A DNA stretch of 64,000 bases, taken from Denitratisoma oestradiolicum (GTDB lineage Bacteria > Pseudomonadota > Gammaproteobacteria > Burkholderiales > Rhodocyclaceae). Of this stretch, positions 9,301 to 17,024 are shown in pieces. Both the position numbers and the translations under genes were made by a program. The notes under the pieces were generated by a model. The model was not told the DNA's origin. It worked only from the letters and a program-made list of their open reading frames with translations, and searched no databases. The DNA lies in contig NZ_LR778301.1 of assembly GCF_902813185.1 (NCBI RefSeq), positions 372,001-436,000 on the forward strand. Reading direction: 5' to 3'. Every line of letters starts with the position of its first letter. Position 1 is the stretch's first letter.

Positions 9301-9427
9301 GGATGGCATGAATGTCCGGCAGGGAGACGATGCTGATGAGGCCAGTCCAGGCCAGCAGTGCCAGCCAGACCATGGACTTGGGGGGCTTGCGGGGACTGGG
9401 GTCGGTGATCGGCTGTAGGGATGGCAT
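6365..9427 (-). CDS. Heme-c sensor diguanylate cyclase (DUF3365-GAF-PAS-PAS-GAF-GGDEF)
   Basis: A 1020-residue membrane receptor. A membrane helix at about 19-38 precedes a periplasmic region of DUF3365/Tll0287 type with a CMSCH heme-c motif at residues 183-187, and a second membrane helix follows at about 218-240. The cytoplasmic part reads as GAF (about 270-420), two PAS domains (about 440-550 and 555-670), a second GAF (about 690-840) and a C-terminal GGDEF. The active-site motif is GGEEL at 932-936, with an intact RxxD inhibitory site (RRSD) five residues upstream. It should make c-di-GMP under redox, gas or ligand control. The stop codon overlaps the inferred dacB start. Confidence 0.88.
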   Translation of the reverse strand: MPSLQPITDPSPRKPPKSMVWLALLAWTGLISIVSLPDIHAIRGEGVEHATLVANAYLDKDLSVRRWLASHGGVYVRPNERTTPNPYLKVPQRDVVTTSGMALTLMNPAYATRQLMEEFAAANGIRGHLTSLKLRNPNNAPDPWERQALQRFEQGDKKVAALTNINGAETLRLIRPVYMEKSCMSCHEDMDIPVGGVRGGISVQVPMAPFREEMEDHMTLLAWTHGGIWLLGVFAIGVMSRRSRQRLTSLLRSEDTQVRNERRIAAALSLSERIEQLSEREIIQEGIEEAQLLTNSRVAYFHFINEDQRSIELVAWSHSTLENCRAVEERHYPIEQAGIWVDCARLRQPVVHNDYLHATGRRGLPEGHAPIRRHLGVPVLEGGLIRAIAGVGNKEAPYDDDDVRLLQLHAIDIWKLIQRKRSDSRLRASERLLKEAQQMARMGSWAFDPGSRHFEWSEEVFRICGQAPETFQPDLDNVLALIAPEHHGEITDHLKTIGQHGVCSTQFRILLPTGESRQVQVRGQIVASPDGKSERVVGTVLDITEHQEVESLRRSEADLSALIENTDRIVWSVDTELRVVIRNSAFAELSIDLFGYELMPGDSAVMEGETEWRKHYERALAGEKFVIEMQLAGPAGQPRWMDFSFCPIRNSHGRVTGVTVFGRDFTERMATEAAQQQTLDNMSRMVAELEAHHRQNTLLHRLNDLIQSCSNEDEAHVIVRVTLSELFPGISGGLALPRAHGLESAVVWGDEAGLASLFQADDCWALRQGQMIEVVDPANDLVCKHFETIPLHGYLCLPLVVHGDMIGLMHLAYPPKLEQKDRENLRELLRSAGETIKLSLSNLRMREAMREQATHDQLTGLFNRRYQDETLPRELHRALREKQTLTVAMLDIDHFKRFNDSYGHEAGDQVLREIGRVLRENLRRSDIACRYGGEELSVIMPASNTEDARHRLETICQLIRGMAINFHRSMLPPVTVSVGIAQAPDQGQDATELMRAADTALYAAKAAGRDRIEVYAGETN

Positions 9428-9702
9428 CGGGCTTCAGTCGGCAAGTCATGGGGCGCATTTTCAGTCTACTCCCTGTGCCCGTGGGGAGGCCATAGTTGCA
9501 CTGCATCTTCGGCGTGTCCTGCATCTGCGCCTATGCATGGACGTGCTCTGGCCTTGCCCCGGGTTTTTCGGGGGCGGTCGGGTTGGCGTTAACACAGAGG
9601 CATTCGGCTTTCAGGATGCAGATACGTGCGGCATTCATTGATTACTCATTCCTGGGAAATGTCCGCCAATACCGCGCTTATTTTCTGGCCTTGTGCAGTT
9701 CC

Positions 9703-10917
9703 TCAGACTTTGTCTTCAATTCGCAACGGCAGGAAAACGACGAAGGCCAGGGTGAGGATTGCGGCCAACACCAGAAAGGCCGTGGAATAGCTGCCGGTCT
9801 GATCGAACAGATAGCCTGTCATGGGCATCGCCAGCATCACCATGATGATGGTGACCGGTTGCATTCGTCCCATCACACGGCCGAATACCAGTGGGCCGTA
9901 GATGCGGGCAAGCAGGGCGCCCCAGGCTGGCAGAAAGGCGCCTGAGGCCAGGCCCACGGAAACCGCCGCCAGCACCATGACCCAGTAACCATGGAATTGG
10001 GCCAGAACGAGCAAAGGCAGGCCGACCATGAATAGCGCTCCGAGAATGGCCGCTTTCAGATTGATCCGATCGGCAAAGACGCTGAACAACAGTTTTCCGC
10101 TGATGCCGGCAACAGAAATCGCCGATATCAGAAAGGCCGCCTGCTGGCCTGCCACACCGTGACCTATGGCAAAAGGAACCAGATTCGCCAGGACTGCCGT
10201 AAAAGCTGCCATCAGGGCGCCTACCGCCAGAGCGATACGCCAAAATGGACTATGGGCCATCAGCTTGGGAAGCTCGGTTGCCGCAGAAAACGCGGCAGTA
10301 CCCTGCCCCGGGGCGGGGGCGGGCAGGCCGTCAGGTTGCAACCCCATATCTCCGGGGCGATTCCGCACCACTAGCACTATCGGCGGCAGCAGAACCAGCA
10401 TCAATATGCCTGCCATCCAGAGGCAGGCGACTCGCCATCCATGAGCCTCAATCAGCGCCTGCAATAGAAGGGGCACAATCAAACCGCCAAGAGAAGTGCC
10501 GACGGCTGCCAAGCCTAGTGCCCGCCCGCGCCGCCGGGAAAACCAGCGGGCTACGAGGGTGTTCGCCCCCAGCGGACCCAGCAGCGTACCTGCCACAGAC
10601 ATGAAGAATCCGAATACCAGAACGAATTCCCAGACATTGCGAGACAAGGAGATCAGAACCAGGGCGCTTCCAAGAAAGGCAGCGCCAATCGAGAACATCA
10701 GGCGGGCGGAACGTTTGTCCATCAAGGTGCCGGCCAGGGGCGATATCAGGACGGTGGCCAGGGACCCAGCGGTCAGGCCCCACATCATTTCCATCCGGCT
10801 GGCGCCGAACTCTGCGCTCATCGGCAATACCAGCAATCCATAGGAATAGCTGGAAACGCCGTTGCTCAGACCCAACGCCAGCATTGCGACAGCCACGATG
10901 CGCCATCCGTAGAACAT
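9703..10917 (-). CDS. MFS transporter
   Basis: A 404-residue protein with about twelve hydrophobic helices. Between helices 2 and 3 is the MFS loop motif as GTLMDKRSAR, and RWFSRRRGRALGLA marks the region around helices 4-5. The MFYGWRIV start and overall pattern resemble the oxalate/formate antiporter or monocarboxylate branch, which carries small organic acids across the inner membrane. The ATG at 10917 is preceded by AGGGGGA. It stands alone, with an operator-like palindrome about 90 bases upstream. The substrate cannot be read from sequence. Confidence 0.85.
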   Translation of the reverse strand: MFYGWRIVAVAMLALGLSNGVSSYSYGLLVLPMSAEFGASRMEMMWGLTAGSLATVLISPLAGTLMDKRSARLMFSIGAAFLGSALVLISLSRNVWEFVLVFGFFMSVAGTLLGPLGANTLVARWFSRRRGRALGLAAVGTSLGGLIVPLLLQALIEAHGWRVACLWMAGILMLVLLPPIVLVVRNRPGDMGLQPDGLPAPAPGQGTAAFSAATELPKLMAHSPFWRIALAVGALMAAFTAVLANLVPFAIGHGVAGQQAAFLISAISVAGISGKLLFSVFADRINLKAAILGALFMVGLPLLVLAQFHGYWVMVLAAVSVGLASGAFLPAWGALLARIYGPLVFGRVMGRMQPVTIIMVMLAMPMTGYLFDQTGSYSTAFLVLAAILTLAFVVFLPLRIEDKV

Positions 10918-11007
10918 TACAGTCCCCCTTCAATTGCTTGTTTTATTTTTGACTACCGACGAATCTCAGCCGGCTCAAGAGATAAGCAGATCATTGATGA
11001 TATGTCG

Positions 11008-11026
11008 GACCATTCACCGGATGGTC
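11008..11026. promoter_or_regulatory. Operator-like palindrome upstream of the MFS gene
   Basis: GACCAT and ATGGTC form a perfect inverted repeat of six bases around a seven-base spacer (TCACCGG), about 90 bases upstream of the MFS start codon. The geometry suits a dimeric TetR- or GntR-type repressor. No cognate regulator gene is adjacent; the nearest is the tetR-like gene at 16.3-17.0 kb. Confidence 0.4.
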
Positions 11027-11117
11027 TGGCATGAAGAAATATGAGCAATTTTATCGAAGGCTGTCGGATACTCCCTGGACATGTTCCGATCGGGGCAGAT
11101 GAGGCTGTACCCTGGTT

Positions 11118-11307
11118 TCAAGAAGCTTCAATATCTTCCCCGCCTCGGTGATCGGGCAGCCGGATGGAGTTGTCGAACGGGGCCAGCAGAAGGTCGGGGC
11201 GCCTTCCCATCCTCATCGTGCGCCTGGCCACCGTCGCCCCAGGCACACATATCCAGCATGGCCGGGTAGATATTTCGATAATGGCACTGTACATCCTCCT
11301 GGCGCAT
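11118..11307 (-). pseudogene. Possible frameshifted remnant of an unidentified gene
   Basis: On the minus strand an ATG at 11307 opens a frame reading MRQEDVQCHYRNIYPAMLDM and continuing through CAWGDGGQAHDEDGKAP. The neighbouring frame then reads PDLLLAPFDNSIRLPDHRG and on to a TGA at 11118. Joined by one frameshift, the two halves give a hydrophilic, plausible protein end of about 60 residues. I do not recognise the family. This may be chance, since GC-rich DNA often has open frames. Confidence 0.22.
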
Positions 11308-11370
11308 GGCGATGGATTTCAGGCCCCGGTTTCGGTATGGAGGCGAATGTTTCGAACATTAATTTCCAAG

Positions 11371-11399
11371 CATGGTGCCGGGGTAAGCCCGGCACCATG
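11371..11399 (-). terminator. Hairpin downstream of the SDR operon
   Basis: A perfect twelve-base stem (CATGGTGCCGGG paired with CCCGGCACCATG) around a five-base loop lies just 14 bases beyond the SDR stop codon. It would close the minus-strand operon. No strong T-run follows, so it may act as a stability hairpin or be only partly intrinsic. Confidence 0.5.
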
Positions 11400-11412
11400 G
11401 GCTGAAAAGTCC

Positions 11413-12267
11413 TCAGAGGGAATAGCCTGGCATCGGCCCGGCGCCGTCCAGGCCTTGAACTGCGACGCCCAACTCCCGCAGCAGCTCGAGGCTCAGGAGA
11501 ATGCGGCCGGAAAGCTGGTCCTGGGGACGGGAGCAGAGTTGCAGAGTGGCTTCAGCCATGGCTTCCACTGGCTCCATGTGGGCGACGCTGTCGATGACGC
11601 CGAGTTCCACGGCGCCTTCGCTGGCCACGGCTTCCACCGGGGCCAAGGTATTGACGGCGATATTGAAGCGGGCCAGTTCGATGGCCATGCCGGCGGTCAT
11701 GCGTTCCAGGGCTGCCTTGCTGGAGGCGTAGATGGTGGGGCCGTCCTTGAGATTGAATCGGGTGTAGCGCTCGTTGAAATCGTAAGGGGCCGGCTGGGGA
11801 TGATTGACGGTGGCGCTGGAAAGATTGACCACCCAACCGCCGCCTCGGGCCTGCATGCTCTCCAGGCATTGTTGTGTCAGGTGCAGGGGGGCGACCATGT
11901 TGATCTCCAGGGTCTTGCGCACGTCTTCCAGTTTTTGTTCGTGGCAGGCCTGGTAACGGCACCAGGCGGCGTTGTTGATCAGGATGTCGACGCCGCCGAA
12001 TTGGGCGAGGGTCTCCGACACGATGTGGCTGCGCTGGTCTTCCTTGGCCAGGTTGGCGCCGATGCAGATGCACTCCCCGCCCATGGTACGGATGCGGTCG
12101 GCCACCTCTTTCAGGGAGCCGGCAAGCTTGCTGGTGCCGGGCTCCACGGTACGTGCCACCAGGGCCACTTTTGCCCCTTCCGCTGCCAGCCTGACGGCAA
12201 TTGCCGCACCGATGCCCCGGCTGGCGCCGGTGACGATGGCAACCTTGCCTGCGAGTTTTTTATGCAT
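11413..12267 (-). CDS. Short-chain dehydrogenase/reductase (SDR)
   Basis: A classical SDR of 284 residues with nucleotide-binding TGASRGIG at 13-20, NNAA at 98-101, catalytic Ser150/151 in VVNLSSATV and the Tyr180-x-x-x-Lys184 pair in IYASSKAAL. It oxidises or reduces a hydroxyl/carbonyl group with NAD(P) in the cytoplasm. Strong GGAGG precedes the ATG at 12267. It is the last gene of the TetR-led operon, 43 bases after the second DUF1214 gene, so it probably acts on the same substrate. An insert around residues 155-175 is longer than in minimal SDRs. Steroid or other hydrophobic alcohols are a reasonable guess from context only. Confidence 0.87.
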   Translation of the reverse strand: MHKKLAGKVAIVTGASRGIGAAIAVRLAAEGAKVALVARTVEPGTSKLAGSLKEVADRIRTMGGECICIGANLAKEDQRSHIVSETLAQFGGVDILINNAAWCRYQACHEQKLEDVRKTLEINMVAPLHLTQQCLESMQARGGGWVVNLSSATVNHPQPAPYDFNERYTRFNLKDGPTIYASSKAALERMTAGMAIELARFNIAVNTLAPVEAVASEGAVELGVIDSVAHMEPVEAMAEATLQLCSRPQDQLSGRILLSLELLRELGVAVQGLDGAGPMPGYSL

Positions 12268-12310
12268 GGATGGGCCTCCTCCGAAGATTTATTTTGGATT
12301 GCGCGTTGCT

Positions 12311-13723
12311 TCAATGCTGACGGTAACGGCGCTGCACATGTTCCTGGCGGATGGCGATGGCGGCGCGGCGTTGTTCCGGTGTGACGGTCTTCGTCGTGGC
12401 CGGCAGGTGCTGCATCGCCTCGGCGATCTTGATCTTTTTCACCGTGGCCCAGGGCAGGTTCTCCTTCGGCCTTTCCGAATAGGCCCAGCGCACCGTCATG
12501 TAGCCTTCCGGCTGGCCGGTGGTGTCCACCCAGTTGGCGATGCCCGGGTCCTGATGGGCGATCAGGTAGCGGATCACGTTGTCCGGATCCCGGGCGGCCT
12601 GTACCCCGTTGAGGCTGCTCTGGAAATTGGCGAAGTCCAGGGATTCGCCCCACATGTTGCCCAGGCAGAAGCCGATGTAGTTGGGTTCCACGGGCTGGTG
12701 CAATTCGACGATCAGGGCCTCGTCCGCCGCCAGCTCGAAGATGCCGCCGCTGTAGATGTTGGTGACCATGCCGCCGCCGGTGGCGAGCGACGCGGCGTTG
12801 GGTTTGTTCAGGTCGTTCCTGGGCATGAAGACTTCGCCGTCCCCATTCACGTCGCCGTAGGCCTCCATGGTGATGCCGTAGAACTTATTCCAGAAATGCA
12901 CCTGGTTGCGGGTGTAGGTGCCCGCATCGCGCAGTTGCCGGGCCGCCATCTCGGGGGTATAGGCCGGCATAGGTTGGCCGAGGCGATCGTTGCGGTAGAT
13001 GAAGAGGTCCATCAGGTCCTCGTGTTCCCAGTCGCCGAAATACAGCCGCAGTCCCACCATCTGGGCCACATATTCGCGGGCGATTTCCTCGCCGTGTTCG
13101 TTCCGGCGTTTCTTGATCTTGCGCGTGCTCATGAAATTGCCGGAGTAACCCTCGGGCTTTTCCGGCGCCAGCAGGATCTCGAAACTGCCGTCGGGATTGA
13201 CCTGCAACTGGCTGGAATCCAGGGTGGCGCAGTTGGCCCGGGTTCCCGGCTTCATTTCGTCCAGTTCGCCGGTGTCGCCGGAATGGCCGCTGGCGGTCTG
13301 GAAAAAGATGTAATGGGGGGCCTTGCGACCCGAGGTTATGGGCGGCTCACCGCGCCAATGGCGGCTGTCCCCGGCCCGGCCGCGAATGGTGTAGCTGTGG
13401 TTGCCGTCGATGGGCGCGTAGAGGTAGGTCGCGTCGCAGTTGTCGATGGTGGACCGGTTCAGGGGCTGGATCATCCGGATGAAATAGGGGAACTCCGGGG
13501 TCGGGCCGATGCTGCGGGCGATGGAACCGTAGAGGAAGCCCAGGATGTAGCGGTAGCCCTCGGCCAGGTTGCGGGGCGTCATCGGCGGCGGCCAGAGGGC
13601 GGGGTCGTCGATGGCTTCGCGGGCTTCGCCGATCCTGGCGAGCATCTCGTCCCAGGCCCGGCGCAATTCGGCGACGGCTTCCCGGGTCTCGGCATCGGGG
13701 GCGGGAAAGGGCAGGGTCGTCAC
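12311..13723 (-). CDS. DUF1214 domain protein, paralogue 2
   Basis: A 470-residue protein of the DUF1214 type, whose biochemical role is unknown. It aligns along its whole length with the next gene upstream, also 470 residues: shared stretches include LRRAWDEMLA, PRNLAEGYRY, IQPLNRSTIDN, RGRAGDSRHWRGE, ILLAPEKPEGY, HQPVEP and HQDPGIANW. No signal peptide or membrane helix is seen. The GTG at 13723 follows GGAG with good spacing. The pair sits ten bases apart, between a sulfotransferase and an SDR, so a shared substrate is likely. Conserved Asp/His/Trp-rich segments (GDSRHWRGE, HQDPGIANWVDTTG) would be first candidates for functional residues. Confidence 0.78.
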   Translation of the reverse strand: MTTLPFPAPDAETREAVAELRRAWDEMLARIGEAREAIDDPALWPPPMTPRNLAEGYRYILGFLYGSIARSIGPTPEFPYFIRMIQPLNRSTIDNCDATYLYAPIDGNHSYTIRGRAGDSRHWRGEPPITSGRKAPHYIFFQTASGHSGDTGELDEMKPGTRANCATLDSSQLQVNPDGSFEILLAPEKPEGYSGNFMSTRKIKKRRNEHGEEIAREYVAQMVGLRLYFGDWEHEDLMDLFIYRNDRLGQPMPAYTPEMAARQLRDAGTYTRNQVHFWNKFYGITMEAYGDVNGDGEVFMPRNDLNKPNAASLATGGGMVTNIYSGGIFELAADEALIVELHQPVEPNYIGFCLGNMWGESLDFANFQSSLNGVQAARDPDNVIRYLIAHQDPGIANWVDTTGQPEGYMTVRWAYSERPKENLPWATVKKIKIAEAMQHLPATTKTVTPEQRRAAIAIRQEHVQRRYRQH

Positions 13724-13733
13724 GGATAGCTCC

Positions 13734-15146
13734 TCAGTGATGGCGATAGCGGCGCTGCACGTGTTCCTGGCGCATGGCGATCACGGCACGGCGTTCCTCT
13801 GGCGTGACGCGGCGGGTATGGGCCGGCAGGTGCTGGTCCAGTTCCGCCAGCTTCACCACCTTGGCCGTGGCCCAGGGCCAGTTCTCCTTGGGCTTTTCCG
13901 GATAGGCCCAGCGCACCGACATGTAGCCCTCGGGATGGCCGGTGGTGTCGATCCAGTTGGCGATGCCCGGGTCCTGGTGGGCGATCACGTAGCGCAGCAC
14001 GCCATCCGGTTCCCGGTCGGCCTGGAAGGCATTGAGGCTGCTCTGGGCGTTGCCGAACTCGATGGATTCGCCCCACATGTTGCCCAGGTGAAAACCGATG
14101 TAATAGGGCTCCACGGGCTGGTGCAGTTCCATGATCAGGGCTTCGTCGGGAGCCAGCTCATAGATGCCGCCGCAGTAGATGTTGGTGCTCATGCCGCCGG
14201 CCGTGGCGAGCGATGCGGCGTTGGGCTTGTTGAAGTCGTTCCTCGGCATGAAGCATTGGCCGTCGCCGTTCATGTCGCCGTAGGCTTCGCAGGTGATGGC
14301 GTAGAACTCGTTCCAGAAATGCACCTGGTTGCGGGTGATCTTGCCGATCTGGCGCATCTGCGCGGCGGCCAGGGCCGGGGTATAGGGGGCCGAAGGCTGG
14401 CCCAGCTGGTCCACCCGGTGGATGAAAAGGTCCAGCAGGTCTTCGTTAGCCCAGTCGTAGAACAGTTCCCGCAGCATCACCATTTGCGTGACGTACTCAC
14501 GGGTTTCCGTGCTGCCGTCCTTGTGGGTGCGGGTGCGGCTGGCCCGGGTGAGCATGAAGTTGCCCTTGTAGCCCTCGGGTTTTTCCGGGGCCAGCAGAAT
14601 CTCGAAGCTGCCGTCGGCATTGACCTGGAGGTCGGTGCAATCCAGCATCGAACAGTTGATGCGGGAGCCGGCCTTCATTTCCTTGAGGCTGCCGCTGTCG
14701 CCGGAATAGCCGCTGGGGGCCTCGAAGATCACGTAATGGGGCGCCTTGCGGCCCGAGGTGATGGGGGCTTCGCCGCGCCAGTGGCGGCTGTCTCCGGCCC
14801 GGCCGCGGATGATGTAACTGAAGTTGCCGTCGATGGGCGCCGCCAGGTAGATGGCGTCGGCATTGTCGATGGTGGAACGGTTGAGCGGCTGGATCGCGCG
14901 CACGAAATAGGGATTCTCCGGCGTCGGCCCCAGGCCCCGGGCCAGGGAGCCGTAAAGGAAGCCCAGCACGTAGCGGTAGCCCTCGGCCAGATTGCGGGGC
15001 GAGGCCATCGGCGGCCACAGGGCCGGGTCGTCGATGGCATCCCGGGCCGAAGCCACCTGGGCCAGCATCTCGTCCCAGGCGCGGCGCAGTTCATCGGCGG
15101 CGTTCCGGGTGGCGGCATCGGGCGGAGGGAAGGGCAGCTTAGGCAT
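13734..15146 (-). CDS. DUF1214 domain protein, paralogue 1
   Basis: This is the sister of the preceding-coordinate gene and has exactly the same length (470 residues), so a tandem duplication that kept both copies is likely. The start is the ATG at 15146 (MPKLPFPPPDAATRN); a longer frame to 15320 runs into the sulfotransferase gene and is rejected. Its start overlaps the sulfotransferase stop region by eight bases, so translation is coupled. Differences from the paralogue cluster in the middle (residues about 195-275), including a Cys-containing segment INCSMLDCTDLQV, which may reflect different substrates or a heteromer. No cofactor motif is recognised. Confidence 0.78.
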   Translation of the reverse strand: MPKLPFPPPDAATRNAADELRRAWDEMLAQVASARDAIDDPALWPPMASPRNLAEGYRYVLGFLYGSLARGLGPTPENPYFVRAIQPLNRSTIDNADAIYLAAPIDGNFSYIIRGRAGDSRHWRGEAPITSGRKAPHYVIFEAPSGYSGDSGSLKEMKAGSRINCSMLDCTDLQVNADGSFEILLAPEKPEGYKGNFMLTRASRTRTHKDGSTETREYVTQMVMLRELFYDWANEDLLDLFIHRVDQLGQPSAPYTPALAAAQMRQIGKITRNQVHFWNEFYAITCEAYGDMNGDGQCFMPRNDFNKPNAASLATAGGMSTNIYCGGIYELAPDEALIMELHQPVEPYYIGFHLGNMWGESIEFGNAQSSLNAFQADREPDGVLRYVIAHQDPGIANWIDTTGHPEGYMSVRWAYPEKPKENWPWATAKVVKLAELDQHLPAHTRRVTPEERRAVIAMRQEHVQRRYRHH

Positions 15147-16311
15147 GGGGGGTCTCCTGGGGCGTGGGGGATGCTGCGTCGGCATCCCAATGGAATTGCT
15201 CGAACAGGGGCGCCAGGCGCTGGCGGATTTCCTTGTCGTCGAGGCCGAACTCCGCCAGGCTGTAGCGGTGCTCGGTTTCATGGCGCTTGGCACGGGCTTC
15301 CTCGGCCTCCAGGAAAGCACGATAGGCCGGGGTCATCTCGATACCCAGATCGGCATAGACTTTTTCGATCGTCGCTTTGGGCTGGGTGGTCAGTTGCCGG
15401 TAATCGATGATCGCGCAAGGTACCGTGGGGTGACGGCGCAGGGCTTCCTCCGGGTACAGATAGGTCTCGTAGGAGAGATCGGTCATGACCCGGGTGGATT
15501 CCCGGATGCGTTCCGGTGCCATGTTGCCCTGGAGCTTCCAGCCCACGTTGAGCAGCTTCAACAGGCTGGGGATGGTCTCGTAGGGATTGCGGTAGAGCAC
15601 CACGAAACGGGCATCGGGGAAGGCCTCGATCAGGGACTCGACGCGGCCGCACCAGGTGGGGTTCTTGCTCAGGTGGATGCGCTCGCTACCGTTGAGGTAG
15701 AGCTGGCGCCGCACGCATTCCTTGTAGAAACGCATCATCCGGCGTCGGCTGGCGGCGGGACGCTGATCGATGTGGAAGAAATCCAGTTCGCCCATGTAGG
15801 GCAGCTTGGTCATCCAGAAGCCGGAGGCGCAGGAGGCCTGGTAGATCAGGTCGTCCTCCTCGGGGATGGTGAGGCCCATCTTGTGGATGTGTTGAGTGGG
15901 GCCGAACTTGCGCTTCTCCCAAGCTTGCAGGCGCTGCTCGATGCGGCGACCGAAAAGATGGCGGTCGAGCCAGGCCACCAGTCGCACCAGTTTCTTTTGC
16001 AGCAGGGAGGGCAGCAGCAGTTCGTAGTACCTGAAGGCGGAAAATCGCTCGTCTCCGCACAGCAGCCGATGGGCCAGGGTGGTGCCGCTGCGGGCATGGC
16101 CGATGACGAAGACCGGCGCCTTGACCCGGGTGAACCACAGGCCGGGAAAGAGAATGCCGTCGAGGAAAAAGCACAGGGTATGGAAGGTGGCGCGCAGGGG
16201 CACGGTCCATAGCAACAGCTTGAGCAGGCCGCGCCGGGCATCGGGATTGGACTCTCGAGCGGCGAGCCGCACCAGCTTGAACCAGATGGCGAAGTCGAAG
16301 TAGTAGATCAT
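15139..16311 (-). CDS. PAPS-dependent sulfotransferase family protein
   Basis: A 390-residue protein with the 5'-phosphosulfate loop FVIGHARSGTT (about 68-78) and a downstream DARFVVLYRNPYETIPSLLK segment that matches the 3'-phosphate-binding part of the sulfotransferase fold. Such enzymes transfer sulfate from PAPS to hydroxyl groups; bacterial long forms act on lipids, sterols or other small molecules. The ATG at 16311 overlaps the TGA of the tetR-like gene, and its end overlaps the first DUF1214 gene. It therefore belongs to a tightly coupled operon. The acceptor is unknown; a hydrophobic alcohol is inferred from neighbours. No PAPS-synthesis genes lie in the window. Confidence 0.82.
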   Translation of the reverse strand: MIYYFDFAIWFKLVRLAARESNPDARRGLLKLLLWTVPLRATFHTLCFFLDGILFPGLWFTRVKAPVFVIGHARSGTTLAHRLLCGDERFSAFRYYELLLPSLLQKKLVRLVAWLDRHLFGRRIEQRLQAWEKRKFGPTQHIHKMGLTIPEEDDLIYQASCASGFWMTKLPYMGELDFFHIDQRPAASRRRMMRFYKECVRRQLYLNGSERIHLSKNPTWCGRVESLIEAFPDARFVVLYRNPYETIPSLLKLLNVGWKLQGNMAPERIRESTRVMTDLSYETYLYPEEALRRHPTVPCAIIDYRQLTTQPKATIEKVYADLGIEMTPAYRAFLEAEEARAKRHETEHRYSLAEFGLDDKEIRQRLAPLFEQFHWDADAASPTPQETPHA

Positions 16312-16997
16312 TTTGGCGGTTGGCCTGAGGAAATCGGTGGCGGTAGCGGATGCTTCAGATAGCCCAGCACGAGGGCCAGCAGCTCTTCGCTGAAGGCCTC
16401 GTCGAGGATCTGTTCCGGGTTGTGGTCCAGGGTGGCGTGAATGGTGCCTTCGATGGCATTGACCACCATGGTCGCGGCCCGGGAGAAGTCGCGGGAGACC
16501 AGTTCCTGGCGGTAGCGTTTGAACACGATGCGCAGGAAATTGGCGGTGGTCATGCGCTGGGGGAAGCGCTCGAGCATGTAAGCCTCAAAGTCGTAGCGCC
16601 AGTGAATTTCCAGGTAGAAGTCCCGCAACTGCTGGTAGAGCTTGCGATGGCGGGCGATATGCTCCCGGATGAAAAACCTCAGGGTCTCATCCAGGGACTT
16701 CTGGGCCATGAACAGGCTTTGTTCGGTGTAGCGGTCGAGTTCGCCCAGGTCGGCCACCAGCAGACTGTTGCAGATGTCGGCGGCGATGGCGTGTTTGTCC
16801 GGGTAGTACTGATAGAGACTGCCGATGCTGATGCCGGCCACCTCGGCGATGCGGTTGGTGGTCAGACGACCCGGACCTTCCTGTTTGAGTATCCGCAGAG
16901 CGGCCTCGCGGATAGCTGCCAGCGTGGCTTCGGCCCGAGGTTGAACAGGCATGCGGCGGCGGCGGAGGGCTGGGTGGGATTTCATGGCGATAGTCAT
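16308..16997 (-). CDS. TetR-family transcriptional regulator
   Basis: The N-terminal DNA-binding domain is clear: an Arg/Lys-rich lead, then TLAAIREAALRIL, GRLTTNRIAEVAGISIG and SLYQYYPDKHAI at about residues 25-75, followed by a helical ligand domain. It is the first gene of the minus-strand operon and overlaps the sulfotransferase start by four bases (ATGA), so it probably autoregulates the whole set. The ATG at 16997 is used; a GTG at 17024 and an ATG at 16985 are also possible, and none has a strong ribosome site. The ligand is unknown, possibly the hydrophobic substrate of the operon. Confidence 0.85.
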   Translation of the reverse strand: MTIAMKSHPALRRRRMPVQPRAEATLAAIREAALRILKQEGPGRLTTNRIAEVAGISIGSLYQYYPDKHAIAADICNSLLVADLGELDRYTEQSLFMAQKSLDETLRFFIREHIARHRKLYQQLRDFYLEIHWRYDFEAYMLERFPQRMTTANFLRIVFKRYRQELVSRDFSRAATMVVNAIEGTIHATLDHNPEQILDEAFSEELLALVLGYLKHPLPPPISSGQPPK

Positions 16998-17024
16998 GGG
17001 TGTGTGAACATTTAAGCGGAGCAC

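Larger units (their letters stand above)
10918..11412. other. Gap with operator, terminator and a possible decayed gene
   Basis: No convincing intact gene lies in these 495 bases. They contain the palindrome near 11005-11031 and the hairpin at 11371-11399. A minus-strand stretch (11118-11307) translates into protein-like sequence in two adjacent frames and may be a gene remnant. Short plus-strand reading frames here look random. Confidence 0.5.

Noticed and set aside
11972..15410. Long plus-strand open frames (585 and 613 residues) opposite the DUF1214 genes
   Set aside because: They are antisense shadows: the minus-strand frames show clear paralogy, ribosome sites and operon overlaps, while the plus-strand translations repeat VGDARVL-like artefacts because the two genes are paralogues.
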